Positions 16,086-24,417 of a stretch of 49,738 bases of DNA are shown here, piece by piece. Source of the DNA: Polyangiaceae bacterium (GTDB lineage Bacteria > Myxococcota_A > Polyangia > Polyangiales > Polyangiaceae); contig JALHPN010000037.1 of assembly GCA_022842465.1 (NCBI GenBank), positions 1 through 49,738 of the forward strand, written 5' to 3'. A program made the position numbers and the translations under genes. The notes below the pieces were generated by a model. It was not told the origin of the DNA. It worked only from the letters and a program-made list of their open reading frames with translations, and made no database searches. The number at the start of each line of letters is the position of its first letter. Within the stretch, counting starts at the first letter, position 1.

Positions 16086-17312
16086 ATGCTCAACGCAGGC
16101 GACACCGCTTGGCTGCTCGTGAGCTCCGCGCTCGTGCTCCTGATGACGCCTGCCCTGGCCCTCTTCTACGGGGGCATGGTCCGGAAGAAGAACGTCCTCT
16201 CGAGCATCATGCACTCGCTCACTGCGATCCCGATCGTGACCGTCATCTGGCTGACGTTCGGGTACAGCCTCGCCTTCGGGCCGTCACACGGCGGCCTCAT
16301 CGGCTCCTTCTCGATGGTGGGGTTCGCGGGGACGGTCGATCAGCTTCACGGCACGGTGCCGACGTTGGCCTTCGCCGCCTTCCAGATGATGTTCGCGATC
16401 ATCACGCCGGCGCTCATCTCGGGCGCCTTCGCCGAGCGGATGAAGTTCTCGGCCTACATCCTCTTCGTCGTCGCCTGGTCGTCGCTCGTCTACGTGCCGG
16501 TCGCGCACTGGGTCTGGGCCGAGGAGGGCTGGCTCTTCAGGCTGGGCGCGCTCGACTTCGCGGGCGGCACCGTCGTCCACCTCACCGCCGGGGCGAGCGC
16601 GCTCCTCTGCTCGGTCATGGTCGGCAAACGCCTCAAGTACCCGCAGGAGCGGCCGCTCCCGCACAACCTCACGATGACGCTCACGGGGGCGGGGATCCTG
16701 TGGTTCGGTTGGTTCGGCTTCAACGCCGGGAGCGCCCTCACGAGCGGCTGGCTCGCCGCGCTCGCCTTCGTGACGACGCACTGCGGAGCGGCGGGCGGCG
16801 CCCTCGGGTGGCTCTTCATCGAGTGGAAGCATCGCGGAAAGCCGACGGCCCTCGGGATCGCCTCGGGGCTCGTCGCCGGGCTCGTCGCGATCACGCCTGC
16901 GGCGGGGTACGTCTCGCCGCTCTCCGCGGTCGCCCTCGGCGCGATCGCGTCGATCGTCTGCTATGGCGCCGTCCTCGCGAAGTATCGCCTCGGCTACGAC
17001 GACTCGCTCGACGCCTTCGGCGTGCACGGCGTCGGCGGGCTCACGGGGGCGATCCTGACGGGCGTCTTCTGCGTGAAGCGCACCCTCCCGGGCGTGGCCG
17101 ATCCCGTCGGCGCCGACGGCCTCCTCGCCGGGAACGCGAAGCAGCTCGGCATCCAGCTGCTCGCCTGCCTCGTGTCGGCCGCGTATGCCCTCGCCGTCAC
17201 CTTCGTGCTCCTCAAGATCATCGACAAGCTCGTGGGCTTGCGCGTGACGGCGTCGGACGAGCGTGAGGGGCTCGACACCACGCAGCACGGCGAAGAGGGC
17301 TACGCAGGCTGA
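16086..17312 (+). CDS. amtB: Ammonium transporter
   Basis: A 408-residue Amt/Mep/Rh channel with eleven hydrophobic helices. The twin conducting histidines are His165 (GGTVVHLTAGASAL) and His314 (DAFGVHGVGGLTGA), and the AFAERMKFSAY segment of the family is present. It conducts ammonium/ammonia through the inner membrane. No glnK (PII) gene lies beside it, although amtB and glnK are usually paired. It diverges from tonB and its last 13 bp overlap the end of the convergent YceI-like gene. Start ATG at 16086. Confidence 0.95.
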   Translation: MLNAGDTAWLLVSSALVLLMTPALALFYGGMVRKKNVLSSIMHSLTAIPIVTVIWLTFGYSLAFGPSHGGLIGSFSMVGFAGTVDQLHGTVPTLAFAAFQMMFAIITPALISGAFAERMKFSAYILFVVAWSSLVYVPVAHWVWAEEGWLFRLGALDFAGGTVVHLTAGASALLCSVMVGKRLKYPQERPLPHNLTMTLTGAGILWFGWFGFNAGSALTSGWLAALAFVTTHCGAAGGALGWLFIEWKHRGKPTALGIASGLVAGLVAITPAAGYVSPLSAVALGAIASIVCYGAVLAKYRLGYDDSLDAFGVHGVGGLTGAILTGVFCVKRTLPGVADPVGADGLLAGNAKQLGIQLLACLVSAAYALAVTFVLLKIIDKLVGLRVTASDEREGLDTTQHGEEGYAG

Positions 17313-17857
17313 AGAGTCCAGACGAGGTCCACGTGGACCTCGACCCGGTCTTTCACCTTGAACGCGCCCATCGGACCCTTCACGGGGTCCGACCCGATCG
17401 CCGCGAGCGAGACGTCGAGCGTCGCGGTGACGCGGAGGCCCGCCGGGGTGACCAGCACGGTCGGCCGGGTTCTGACGGGCACCTCGCGACCGTTGGGCGT
17501 CGCGAGGACGACCGTCGCGCTCTCGTCCCCGAGCGTGACCCGCACGCGCACGACGGCCGACTCATCGGCATGGAACACCTCGCGCCGCATCTTCGCGAGG
17601 GCGTCCCTCTTGTCGTTCGGCGCGAGGCCGTTCTCGTCGATGCGTCCGCCGGCGAGGACGCCGAGGACGACGATCCCGGCGAGAGGCACCTCGAGCTCGG
17701 CGGTCCCCCTGACGCCGTCGCCGTCGGCGCGCACGGCACTCCCGCGCAGGCGCGTGCAGCCGAGGGCGAGGTCATGCGCGAGCCGCGCGAAGAGCCCCTC
17801 GGCGAACGTGTGGAGACGGACGCGGCTTTCGGCGTCGTCGAGGACGAGGTCCGGCAC
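17300..17857 (-). CDS. YceI-like domain protein
   Basis: A 185-residue protein that opens with a strand-rich segment (SRVRLHTFAEGLFARLAHDLAL) and ends in GPMGAFKVKDRVEVHVDL, close to the YceI lipocalin-like fold, which binds isoprenoid-type lipids in known members. The middle contains a RIDENGLAPNDKRDALAKMRR segment, like YceI's loop with K/R and conserved Asp. No signal peptide is seen with the GTG at 17857, so it is predicted cytoplasmic, unlike many exported YceI proteins. The assignment rests on the general pattern and is moderate. It overlaps amtB tail-to-tail by 13 bp and is 28 bp downstream of the beta-CASP gene. Confidence 0.65.
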   Translation of the reverse strand: MPDLVLDDAESRVRLHTFAEGLFARLAHDLALGCTRLRGSAVRADGDGVRGTAELEVPLAGIVVLGVLAGGRIDENGLAPNDKRDALAKMRREVFHADESAVVRVRVTLGDESATVVLATPNGREVPVRTRPTVLVTPAGLRVTATLDVSLAAIGSDPVKGPMGAFKVKDRVEVHVDLVWTLQPA

Positions 17858-17885
17858 GAGGCGAGTATACTCGGACCCGCGACGC

Positions 17886-19301
17886 TCAGCCGATCTCGAG
17901 CGTCGTGCCGTCGTGGGCAGCGTGGACGCGATCGAGCCCCGTCGCCCGGAGCTTCGCGCGGAGCGCGTCCTGGGCGGGCGGCTCTCCGTGGACGAGGGCG
18001 ACCTGCTCGAGCGGCCCGCGTGCGCGCAGGTCGGCGACGTAGGCCATGAGGTCACTCTGATCTGCATGCGCCGAGAACCCGTTGAGGACGACGACCTCGG
18101 CGCGAAGATCTCGCTCCACGCCGAAGATCTTCACGCGTGATCGACGCTCGACGATGCGGCGACCGAGCGTGTGCTGCGCCTGGAAGCCGACGATGACGAC
18201 GGTGTTCTTCGGGTCCTCGATCGTGGCCTTGAGGTGGTGGAGGATGCGCCCGGCTTCGCACATGCCGCTCGCGGAGATGATGACGCACGGGTCGGGCGAG
18301 GCGTCGATCGCCTTCGACTCCTCCTTGTCTTCCACGTACCGGACATCCTCGAAGTCGAACGGGGAGCTCGTGCCGCGGAGGAGAGCGCGCGTCTCGGTGT
18401 CGAAGCACTCGGGGTGGAGCCGGAAGATGTCGGTGATCTTCACCGTGAGCGGCGAGTCGACGTAGACCGGCACCTTGGGGATGGCGTTCCCCAGCCGCAG
18501 CGCGTGGATGGCGTAGAGGACCTCCTGCGCGCGCTCCAGCGCGAAGGACGGGATGACGACCTTGCCGCCGCGCGCGAACGTGCGGACGAGCACGCGTCCG
18601 AGGTCCTCCTCCATCTGCGCGATCGGCTTGTGGAGGCGATCGCCGTACGTGCTCTCGGTGACGAGCACGTTTGCACCGGAGACGATCTCGGGGTCACGGA
18701 GGATCGGGATGTTCTTCCTGCCGAGGTCGCCGGTGAAGACGATGCGCCGCCTCCCACCGGGGCTCGCCGCGTGGTCGACGTCGAGGACCGTGATCGCGCT
18801 GCCGAGGACGTGTCCCGCGTCCATGAACGTGAGGCGTACGCCAGGCGCGATCGGCACCTCGCGGTGGTACGGGACCGAGACCATGCGCTCGAGGACGCCG
18901 AGGACGTCGTCTTCCGTGTAGAGAGGCTCGATCGGATCCATGTCGACGTGATCGCGCTCGACGAGCTTGTTCACGTAGCGCGCGTCGGCGGCCTGGATCA
19001 TCGCCGCGTCCTCGAGCATCACCGCGCAGAGGTCGCGGGTCGCCGGTGTGGCGTAGATCGTCCCCTCATAGCCGCGCTTGACGAGGAGCGGCAACGCGCC
19101 CGAGTGATCGATGTGCGCGTGCGAGAGCACGACCGCATCGAGCGCGTTCACGTCGAGGCCGAGCTCACGGTTGTGCTGGATCGTCTCGCGCCGCCGCCCC
19201 TGGAAGAAGCCGCAATCCAGCAGGACGCAGGCCTGATCGGTCTCGAGGACGTGCTTCGACCCGGTCACCGTGTCGGCGGCCCCCACGAACGCGATCTTCA
19301 T
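17886..19301 (-). CDS. Beta-CASP metallo-beta-lactamase (RNA-processing exonuclease / CPSF-like)
   Basis: A 471-residue enzyme. The metal site motif is HAHIDHSG (His61, His63, Asp65, His66), followed by DAGHVLGSA and GDLGRKN. The beta-CASP half has SFALERAQEVLY, SASGMCEAGRI, GFQAQHTLGR and the C-terminal NGFSAHADQ that contributes the last His. This is the architecture of bacterial and archaeal CPSF73-like nucleases, which hydrolyse RNA with two zinc ions in the cytoplasm. The ATG at 19301 opens directly at the first strand. Its promoter region is shared with the divergent solute-binding lipoprotein. Confidence 0.92.
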   Translation of the reverse strand: MKIAFVGAADTVTGSKHVLETDQACVLLDCGFFQGRRRETIQHNRELGLDVNALDAVVLSHAHIDHSGALPLLVKRGYEGTIYATPATRDLCAVMLEDAAMIQAADARYVNKLVERDHVDMDPIEPLYTEDDVLGVLERMVSVPYHREVPIAPGVRLTFMDAGHVLGSAITVLDVDHAASPGGRRRIVFTGDLGRKNIPILRDPEIVSGANVLVTESTYGDRLHKPIAQMEEDLGRVLVRTFARGGKVVIPSFALERAQEVLYAIHALRLGNAIPKVPVYVDSPLTVKITDIFRLHPECFDTETRALLRGTSSPFDFEDVRYVEDKEESKAIDASPDPCVIISASGMCEAGRILHHLKATIEDPKNTVVIVGFQAQHTLGRRIVERRSRVKIFGVERDLRAEVVVLNGFSAHADQSDLMAYVADLRARGPLEQVALVHGEPPAQDALRAKLRATGLDRVHAAHDGTTLEIG

Positions 19302-19448
19302 CCGCAGGAGCTTACCCCCCGCGACGTCCTACGGGAGCGGACCCTTCAGCACATCATAAGCATTTGAAACGTTTCGGATTTCGCGTCGCGTGGGGCACAC
19401 TCCTCGGCGTCGGGGGGTTCGGGCCGGTGCGGCCCACGAGGAGGTTCG
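19302..19448. promoter_or_regulatory. Divergent control region with a LacI-family-like palindrome
   Basis: GAAACGTTTC at 19366-19375 is a perfect 10-bp palindrome flanked as TTTGAAACGTTTCGGA. Its form (TGAAACGTTTC with a central CG) is that of LacI/GalR-family operators such as cre sites. On the minus strand TATGAT lies just downstream of it and could be the -10 of the beta-CASP gene. No LacI-type regulator is encoded in the window. Confidence 0.45.
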
Positions 19449-21128
19449 ATGGGTTCGCCTTTGAAGAAGATTTTGGCAGTTCTCGCGGTGGGTTCGGTGG
19501 CATCCAGCGCGTCGGTCGCGTTCGTCGCGTGCAGCGACGACGCGGGCGGCGGCTCCGAAGCGACGAGCGATGCGGGGGGTGACGGCGGCGGCAACACGCA
19601 GACGGACGGGAGCACCGCGGACCTCTGCGCGGACGCGGGGGCGCGCCCTGCCCGGACGTGTACCGCAGCGGCCTGCACCGCCCAGAACGGTGAGCCGTCG
19701 GTCTGCGTCGCCGACCAGTGCGTGAAGCTCAAGTCCGAGGAGTGCGCGTTCGTCTCGGGCGCCACCGACGACGACGACGCCGTCATCGTCGGCAGCCTCC
19801 TCGATCTCAAGGGGAGCGACAAGGCCGCCGGGGTCGCGCGGCAGAACTCGGTCGATCTCGCGGTCGCCGAGATCAACACGGCCGGAGGTATCCCCACCGC
19901 CGACGGCTGCGGGAAGCGACTGCTCGCCTACGTCTCGTGCGACGACTCCGTCGCCTTCAACGCGGACGCTGGCATCACGGCGCCGAGCCGCCGCCGCGCG
20001 GCCAAGCACCTGGCGGAGGAGCTGAAAGCGATCGGCATCGTCGGCGCGAACAACAGCAACAACACCGTCGAGCTCTCGACGAACGTGACCAACCCGGCGA
20101 AGGCCCTCCTCATCGCGCCGACGGCCGGCGCGGGCGAGATCACGACGATCGCGAACGCGACGCAGGACGGCACGCGCGTCCTCTGGCGCATGATCCCGAG
20201 CGACGATCTGCAGAGCAAGGCCGTCGCGAAGTACGGCGAGCAGGTCGCGAAGGAGCTCGGTCGGACGACGATCAAGGCGCTCATCGTCCACCGTGACGAT
20301 CCGTTCGGACGCGGGCTCCGCGACGGCGTGAAGGCGAACTTCTCGCTCAACGGCAAGCCGTGGGGCGACGCCGCGAACGCCGCGAACGTCTCCGAGGTCG
20401 GCTACCCCGTGAGCGGACCCGTCGACTACGCGAGCGTCCGTACCCAGATGCTCGCCTTCCAGCCCGACGTCATCTTCTTCTTCGGCCTCGGAGAGATCTC
20501 CGGGAACGTCATCGTCCCCTACGAGAAGGCGAACACGGGCGCCGCGAACAAGCCGATGTGGGTCTCGTCGAGCTCCGGGCAGCGCGCGGACTTCATCTCC
20601 GCCCTCCGAGACGACGCGACGCTCAAGGCGACAGGCATCCAGGCGCGCATGCGCGGGACGTCGGCGCAGCTGACCACGGCCCTGTCGCAGGATTTCTTCA
20701 ACTTCCGCTACAAGGAGAAGTACAGCGAGCCGAAGACGCTGACGTTCGGGCAGACGCAGGCCTACGACGCGACCTATCTCCTCGCGTTCGCCGCCGCCGC
20801 GACGCGGCCCACGTACGCCCCGATCGCGAGCATCGAGGTGGCGAAGGGGCTCTCCAAGACCGTCGGTGGAACCGAGATCGTGAACGTCGGTCCGACCCGC
20901 GTGAGGGCGGGGCTCGAGAAGCTCCGCACGGGCGGATCGATCGATTTCACCGGCGCGTCGGGGCCGCTCGACTTCGACCCTGCCGTCGGCGAGGCCCCGG
21001 GCGACTACGCCGTCTGGTGCGTCCGAACGGACCCGAACACGAGCGAGCCGGTCTACGAGAACGTCACGGGCATGACCTGGAAGTACACGACGAACACGCT
21101 CGACGGCACGTTCACGTGCCCGCAGTGA
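19449..21128 (+). CDS. ABC-type solute-binding lipoprotein, first of a tandem pair
   Basis: A 559-residue lipoprotein: signal peptide with lipobox FVAC (Cys28), an Asp/Gly-rich linker, a segment with six Cys in about 45 residues (including RTCTAAACTAQNGEPSVC), then a periplasmic-binding-protein type I fold (Peripla_BP_6, Leu/Ile/Val-binding class) beginning VIVGSLLDLKGSD, with RQNSVDLAVAEIN and GIVGANNSNN. The ATG at 19449 follows GAGGAGG. No permease or ATPase gene is adjacent, so it may serve a transporter encoded elsewhere or act as a surface receptor. The paralogue follows after 413 bp. Confidence 0.88.
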   Translation: MGSPLKKILAVLAVGSVASSASVAFVACSDDAGGGSEATSDAGGDGGGNTQTDGSTADLCADAGARPARTCTAAACTAQNGEPSVCVADQCVKLKSEECAFVSGATDDDDAVIVGSLLDLKGSDKAAGVARQNSVDLAVAEINTAGGIPTADGCGKRLLAYVSCDDSVAFNADAGITAPSRRRAAKHLAEELKAIGIVGANNSNNTVELSTNVTNPAKALLIAPTAGAGEITTIANATQDGTRVLWRMIPSDDLQSKAVAKYGEQVAKELGRTTIKALIVHRDDPFGRGLRDGVKANFSLNGKPWGDAANAANVSEVGYPVSGPVDYASVRTQMLAFQPDVIFFFGLGEISGNVIVPYEKANTGAANKPMWVSSSSGQRADFISALRDDATLKATGIQARMRGTSAQLTTALSQDFFNFRYKEKYSEPKTLTFGQTQAYDATYLLAFAAAATRPTYAPIASIEVAKGLSKTVGGTEIVNVGPTRVRAGLEKLRTGGSIDFTGASGPLDFDPAVGEAPGDYAVWCVRTDPNTSEPVYENVTGMTWKYTTNTLDGTFTCPQ

Positions 21129-21159
21129 CGATGCGCTGACGCGTCGTCGGGCATCGAGC

Positions 21160-21177
21160 GCCGCCGATCACGGCGGC
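21160..21177 (+). terminator. GC-rich hairpin after the first binding-protein gene
   Basis: GCCGCCG-ATCA-CGGCGGC is a perfect seven-base stem with a four-base loop, 32 bp after the stop. No T-run follows, so termination is uncertain. Confidence 0.35.
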
Positions 21178-21420
21178 CGCGAGGAGACGTCGGCGTCTCT
21201 TCACGGCCGCCGTCGGCGTTTCATCGTCTCGAAATGCAACGAATCGCGCCCCGGCCGGAGAGACCGTGGCGGCGCCGTCGCGAGGGGCGCCACTTCGATA
21301 TCTTCGCGAGAAAAAGCTCGGAAAAACGGCTCGATCCGGACTCGCCACGCGCGCGCGGGTCGAAGGGGCTCGCGCTCGCCTGTCCTCGCACGTCGTGTGG
21401 CCACCCCCGACCAAATCGAA

Positions 21421-21458
21421 GCGTTACGTGACGAAACGTTGGATCCCGAACGTAACGC
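21421..21458. promoter_or_regulatory. Inverted repeat upstream of the second binding-protein gene
   Basis: GCGTTACGT (21421-21429) and ACGTAACGC (21450-21458) are perfect inverted 9-bp arms about 84 bp before the ATG. Between them lies GAAACGTTGGAT. The arms are too far apart for a tight hairpin and fit a dimeric regulator site better. Confidence 0.4.
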
Positions 21459-21541
21459 TAGGGCATCGTTGCTCGGTGAGGGGCGTCTGGCAGGTGGGCG
21501 TGGCCGACCGTCAGGGCGCCGAAAAGGAGGAGGGTGACTCG

Positions 21542-23227
21542 ATGCTACTGACTCCGATGAGAAAGCTTATCGCTGCCTGCGCGCTCGGTTCGTTGGCGTG
21601 CGCTTCGGTCGCGACGTTCGCGGGATGCAGCGACGACGACACGACGAACAACACGACGACGGACGGCGGAGGGACGGGAGACGGCGGTCCCACGGTGACC
21701 GACGGCGGCCCGACGTCCAACGAGTGCGCCGACGCCGGGCCCCCGACGCGGACGTGCACCGCGAAGGCCTGCACGCAGCAGAACGGCGAGCCGTCGGTCT
21801 GCGTCAACGACGCGTGCGTCAAGCTGAAGTCGCCAGAGTGCCCGCTCGTCGCGGGCGCCATCGAGGACGACAACGCGATCCTCATCGGCAGCCTCTTCGA
21901 CCTCTCGGGCGGCGACAAGCTCGCGGGCGGCTTCCGGCAGAACTCCGTCGAGCTCGCCGTGAGCGAGATCAACGAGAAGGGCGGCGTCCCGACGGCCGAC
22001 GGCTGCGGCTCGCGCCCCCTGGCGTACGTCTCCTGCGACGACCTCCTCGCGTTCAACGCGGCTGACGGAGGCTTCGACGTGCCCAGCCGCCGCCGCGCGG
22101 CGAGGCACCTCGCCGAGGAGCTCAAGGTCGCCGGCATCGTCGGACCGAACAACAGCAACAACACCCTCGAGATCTCCGAGAACATCACGAACCCGGCCAA
22201 GACCCTCCTGATCGCGCCGACGGCGGGCGCTGCGGAGATCACGACGGTCCCGAACGCGACGCAGGACGGCACGCGCGTCCTCTACCGGCTCGTTCCTTCC
22301 GACGCCTTGCAGGGTAAGGCGATCTCCAAGTACGGCGAGCGCATCGCGCAGGAGCTCAACAAGACCCCGCTCAAGGTCGCGATCGTCAACCGCGGGGACG
22401 CGTTCGGCAACGGCCTCCGTGACGGCGTGAAGGCGAACTTCATCCTCAACGGGAAGCCCTGGGGGGACGCCTCGAACGCGGCCAACATCGTTGAGGTGAG
22501 CTACCCGACGACGAACGCTGCCGCGGCGTACACGGCCGCGGTCGACGCGATGTTCGCGCTCCAGCCCGACATCATCTTCTGGTTCGGCCTCGGCGAGATC
22601 ACGCCGAACATCATCGTGCCGTACGAGAAGCGGAACCCGACCACGAAGCCCCAGTGGCTGTCGACGACCTCGGGCCAGCGAAACGAGATCATCAACTCGC
22701 TCGGCTCGGACGCCGTGTTCGCGGCGACCGGCTTCCAGGCGCGCGTGAAGGGGACCTCGGCGCAGCTGACGACGTCGCTGTCGCAGGACTTCTTCAACTT
22801 CCGGTACAAGGTGAAGTACCCGGAGCCGAAGACCCTCATCTTCGGTCAGACGCAGGCCTACGACGGCACGTACCTCATCGCGTTCGCCTCGGCCGCCGCG
22901 AAGCCGGGCTACGGCCCGCTCCTCAGCATCGACGTCGCGAAGGGCATGCAGCAGACCGTCGGCGGCACCGAGGTGATCAACGTCGGCCCGACGAAGGTGA
23001 AGGCTGGCCTCGAGACCCTCCGCAAGGGCGGGAAGATCGACTTCAACGGTGCCTCTGGCGCGCTCGACTTCAACCCCGCCGTCGGCGAGGCGGAGAACGA
23101 CTACGCCATCTGGTGTGTCCGCACGGACCCGAACACGAGCACGCCGGTCTTCGAGAACGTCACCGGCATGACGTGGAAGTTCCAGACGAACACGCTCGAC
23201 GGCACGTACAGCTGCCCGCAGAACTGA
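21542..23227 (+). CDS. ABC-type solute-binding lipoprotein, second of a tandem pair
   Basis: A 561-residue paralogue of the upstream gene, sharing the layout over its whole length: signal peptide with lipobox FAGC, a Thr/Asp/Gly linker, the six-Cys segment (RTCTAKACTQQNGEPSVC) and the type I binding fold (ILIGSLFDLSGGD, RQNSVELAVSEIN). By eye well over half of the aligned residues are identical, with divergence concentrated in the linker. The ATG at 21542 was chosen for the strong AAAAGGAGGAGG before it. The two probably bind related small ligands such as amino acids or amides. It ends at a strong terminator. Confidence 0.88.
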   Translation: MLLTPMRKLIAACALGSLACASVATFAGCSDDDTTNNTTTDGGGTGDGGPTVTDGGPTSNECADAGPPTRTCTAKACTQQNGEPSVCVNDACVKLKSPECPLVAGAIEDDNAILIGSLFDLSGGDKLAGGFRQNSVELAVSEINEKGGVPTADGCGSRPLAYVSCDDLLAFNAADGGFDVPSRRRAARHLAEELKVAGIVGPNNSNNTLEISENITNPAKTLLIAPTAGAAEITTVPNATQDGTRVLYRLVPSDALQGKAISKYGERIAQELNKTPLKVAIVNRGDAFGNGLRDGVKANFILNGKPWGDASNAANIVEVSYPTTNAAAAYTAAVDAMFALQPDIIFWFGLGEITPNIIVPYEKRNPTTKPQWLSTTSGQRNEIINSLGSDAVFAATGFQARVKGTSAQLTTSLSQDFFNFRYKVKYPEPKTLIFGQTQAYDGTYLIAFASAAAKPGYGPLLSIDVAKGMQQTVGGTEVINVGPTKVKAGLETLRKGGKIDFNGASGALDFNPAVGEAENDYAIWCVRTDPNTSTPVFENVTGMTWKFQTNTLDGTYSCPQN

Positions 23228-23260
23228 CGCCGCTCTCGTCCTAGAGCACGTCGACACGCT

Positions 23261-23294
23261 CGAAGCCCGCGGCGCGAAAGCTCCGCGGGCTTCG
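23261..23294. terminator. Strong rho-independent-type terminator between convergent genes
   Basis: CGAAGCCCGCGG (23261-23272) and CCGCGGGCTTCG (23283-23294) form a perfect 12-bp stem with a ten-base loop, followed on the plus strand by TCTATTTC. It lies 33 bp after the binding-protein stop and touches the end of the opposing hydrolase gene, so it probably serves both. Confidence 0.75.
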
Positions 23295-23295
23295 T

Positions 23296-24417
23296 CTATT
23301 TCGCGGCGAGCGCGAGGAGCGCGAGGGAGACGTCGGCGATCGCGCGGGAGCGCGCGGCGTCGCCGCTCGCGAACGCGTCCCCGTTCGCGAGCACGACGGC
23401 CCCAGCGCCGCGCGCGGGATCGAGGACCAGGGCGGCCGAGGCACCGGCATCTTCGCCCTCGTGGCCGACCGCTCTGCCGGCGTCGCCGAGCAGGATCGTC
23501 TGCGCGCCGAACGACGGCTCGAGCAGGCGGCGCGCCGCCGCTTCCGGCCAGATCCGCGCACCGTCGAGCTCGCCGCGCGCGAGCAGGACGCGCGCGAGCC
23601 GCGCCAGATCGCGCGCGCTCGCGAAGAGCCCTGCGGCGGGGTAGACGACGCGATCGCGCGCGGGCGCCCGCCGGAACGACGCGCCGGTCGCGACGTAGCT
23701 CACGGCTGCGCCGGGAGGCGGCCGGAACGACGTGCGGTTCATCCCGAGCGGGCGGAGCACGAGGCGTGCCGCCACCTCCTCGAACGGGGCGCCCTCCCGG
23801 CGCTCGATCGCGAGCGCGGCGAGCGTGGTCCCGACGTTCGCGTAGCGAAAGGTGCCGGGCGGATCCGTGGACCACGCCGTGCCGTCGCTCGTGTCGCGCA
23901 GGTAGTCGCGCGCGAAGACGCCGAGGTCGCGGGGGCCGCCGTCGGGGGCCTCCGGCTCGAGCAGCGCCCAGCGATCGCGGAGCCCGCTCGTGTGCTCGAG
24001 CAACGCCCGGAAGGTGACCGCCCGCTCGGGCGCGCGCGGGTTGCGGAGCGGCATCCCGAGGAGCCGTGACGCGTCCTCGGCCTCTGCGATCCGGCCCGCG
24101 TCGACGAGCAGCGCGGCCGCGGCCGCGGCGACGAGCTTCGCGACGGACGCGGCGTGGAACGGAACGTCCACCGTCGCCGGGCGGCTCTCCTCGACGTCGA
24201 CGACGCCCGCGGCCCCTTCGAAGACGACGCGCGATCGGTCGACGGCGATCGCGACGAGGCCCGGGACGACGGCGCGCGCACGGAACGGCTCGAGATCGAG
24301 CGCCGCGTCGGCGCTCGTCGGCCGCGCGTCCGCCGGGGTGTCGTGCGCCACGGCGCGTGGTCGGCACGCCGCTGCGCTCGTCGCGAGGACGAGGCCGAGC
24401 GAGACGAGCCGATTCAG
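23296..24417 (-). CDS. Serine beta-lactamase-family hydrolase (S12), lipoprotein, likely CTG start
   Basis: About 373 residues with the S12/class C active-site motifs: S-V-A-K (Ser91, Lys94 from the proposed start), Y-A-N in RYANVGTT and H-E-G in VGHEGEDAG. Members are D,D-peptidases, esterases or beta-lactamases. The frame codes a lipoprotein signal (SLGLVLATSAAAC) but has no ATG, GTG or TTG at its head. The CTG at 24417-24415 overlaps the MFS stop as CTGA, like the common ATGA coupling, so I take it as the start. The nearest canonical in-frame codon is a GTG roughly 100 bp upstream inside the MFS gene, which would give an Arg-rich extension before the signal peptide. Confidence 0.75.
   Translation of the reverse strand: MNRLVSLGLVLATSAAACRPRAVAHDTPADARPTSADAALDLEPFRARAVVPGLVAIAVDRSRVVFEGAAGVVDVEESRPATVDVPFHAASVAKLVAAAAAALLVDAGRIAEAEDASRLLGMPLRNPRAPERAVTFRALLEHTSGLRDRWALLEPEAPDGGPRDLGVFARDYLRDTSDGTAWSTDPPGTFRYANVGTTLAALAIERREGAPFEEVAARLVLRPLGMNRTSFRPPPGAAVSYVATGASFRRAPARDRVVYPAAGLFASARDLARLARVLLARGELDGARIWPEAAARRLLEPSFGAQTILLGDAGRAVGHEGEDAGASAALVLDPARGAGAVVLANGDAFASGDAARSRAIADVSLALLALAAK

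Larger units (their letters stand above)
21129..21541. other. 413-bp intergenic region between the paralogous binding-protein genes
   Basis: I see no convincing gene here. The region holds a hairpin near its start, an inverted repeat with 9-bp arms at 21421-21458, the sequence GAAACGTTGGAT (21433-21444) that resembles the palindrome before the first paralogue, and a strong ribosome-binding site (AAAAGGAGGAGG) just before the second gene. It therefore looks like an independent promoter region. Confidence 0.6.

Noticed and set aside
21129..21541. Short open frames on both strands in the gap between the two binding-protein genes
   Set aside because: They have Arg-rich random composition, no ribosome-binding sites, and the region has clear regulatory repeats instead.
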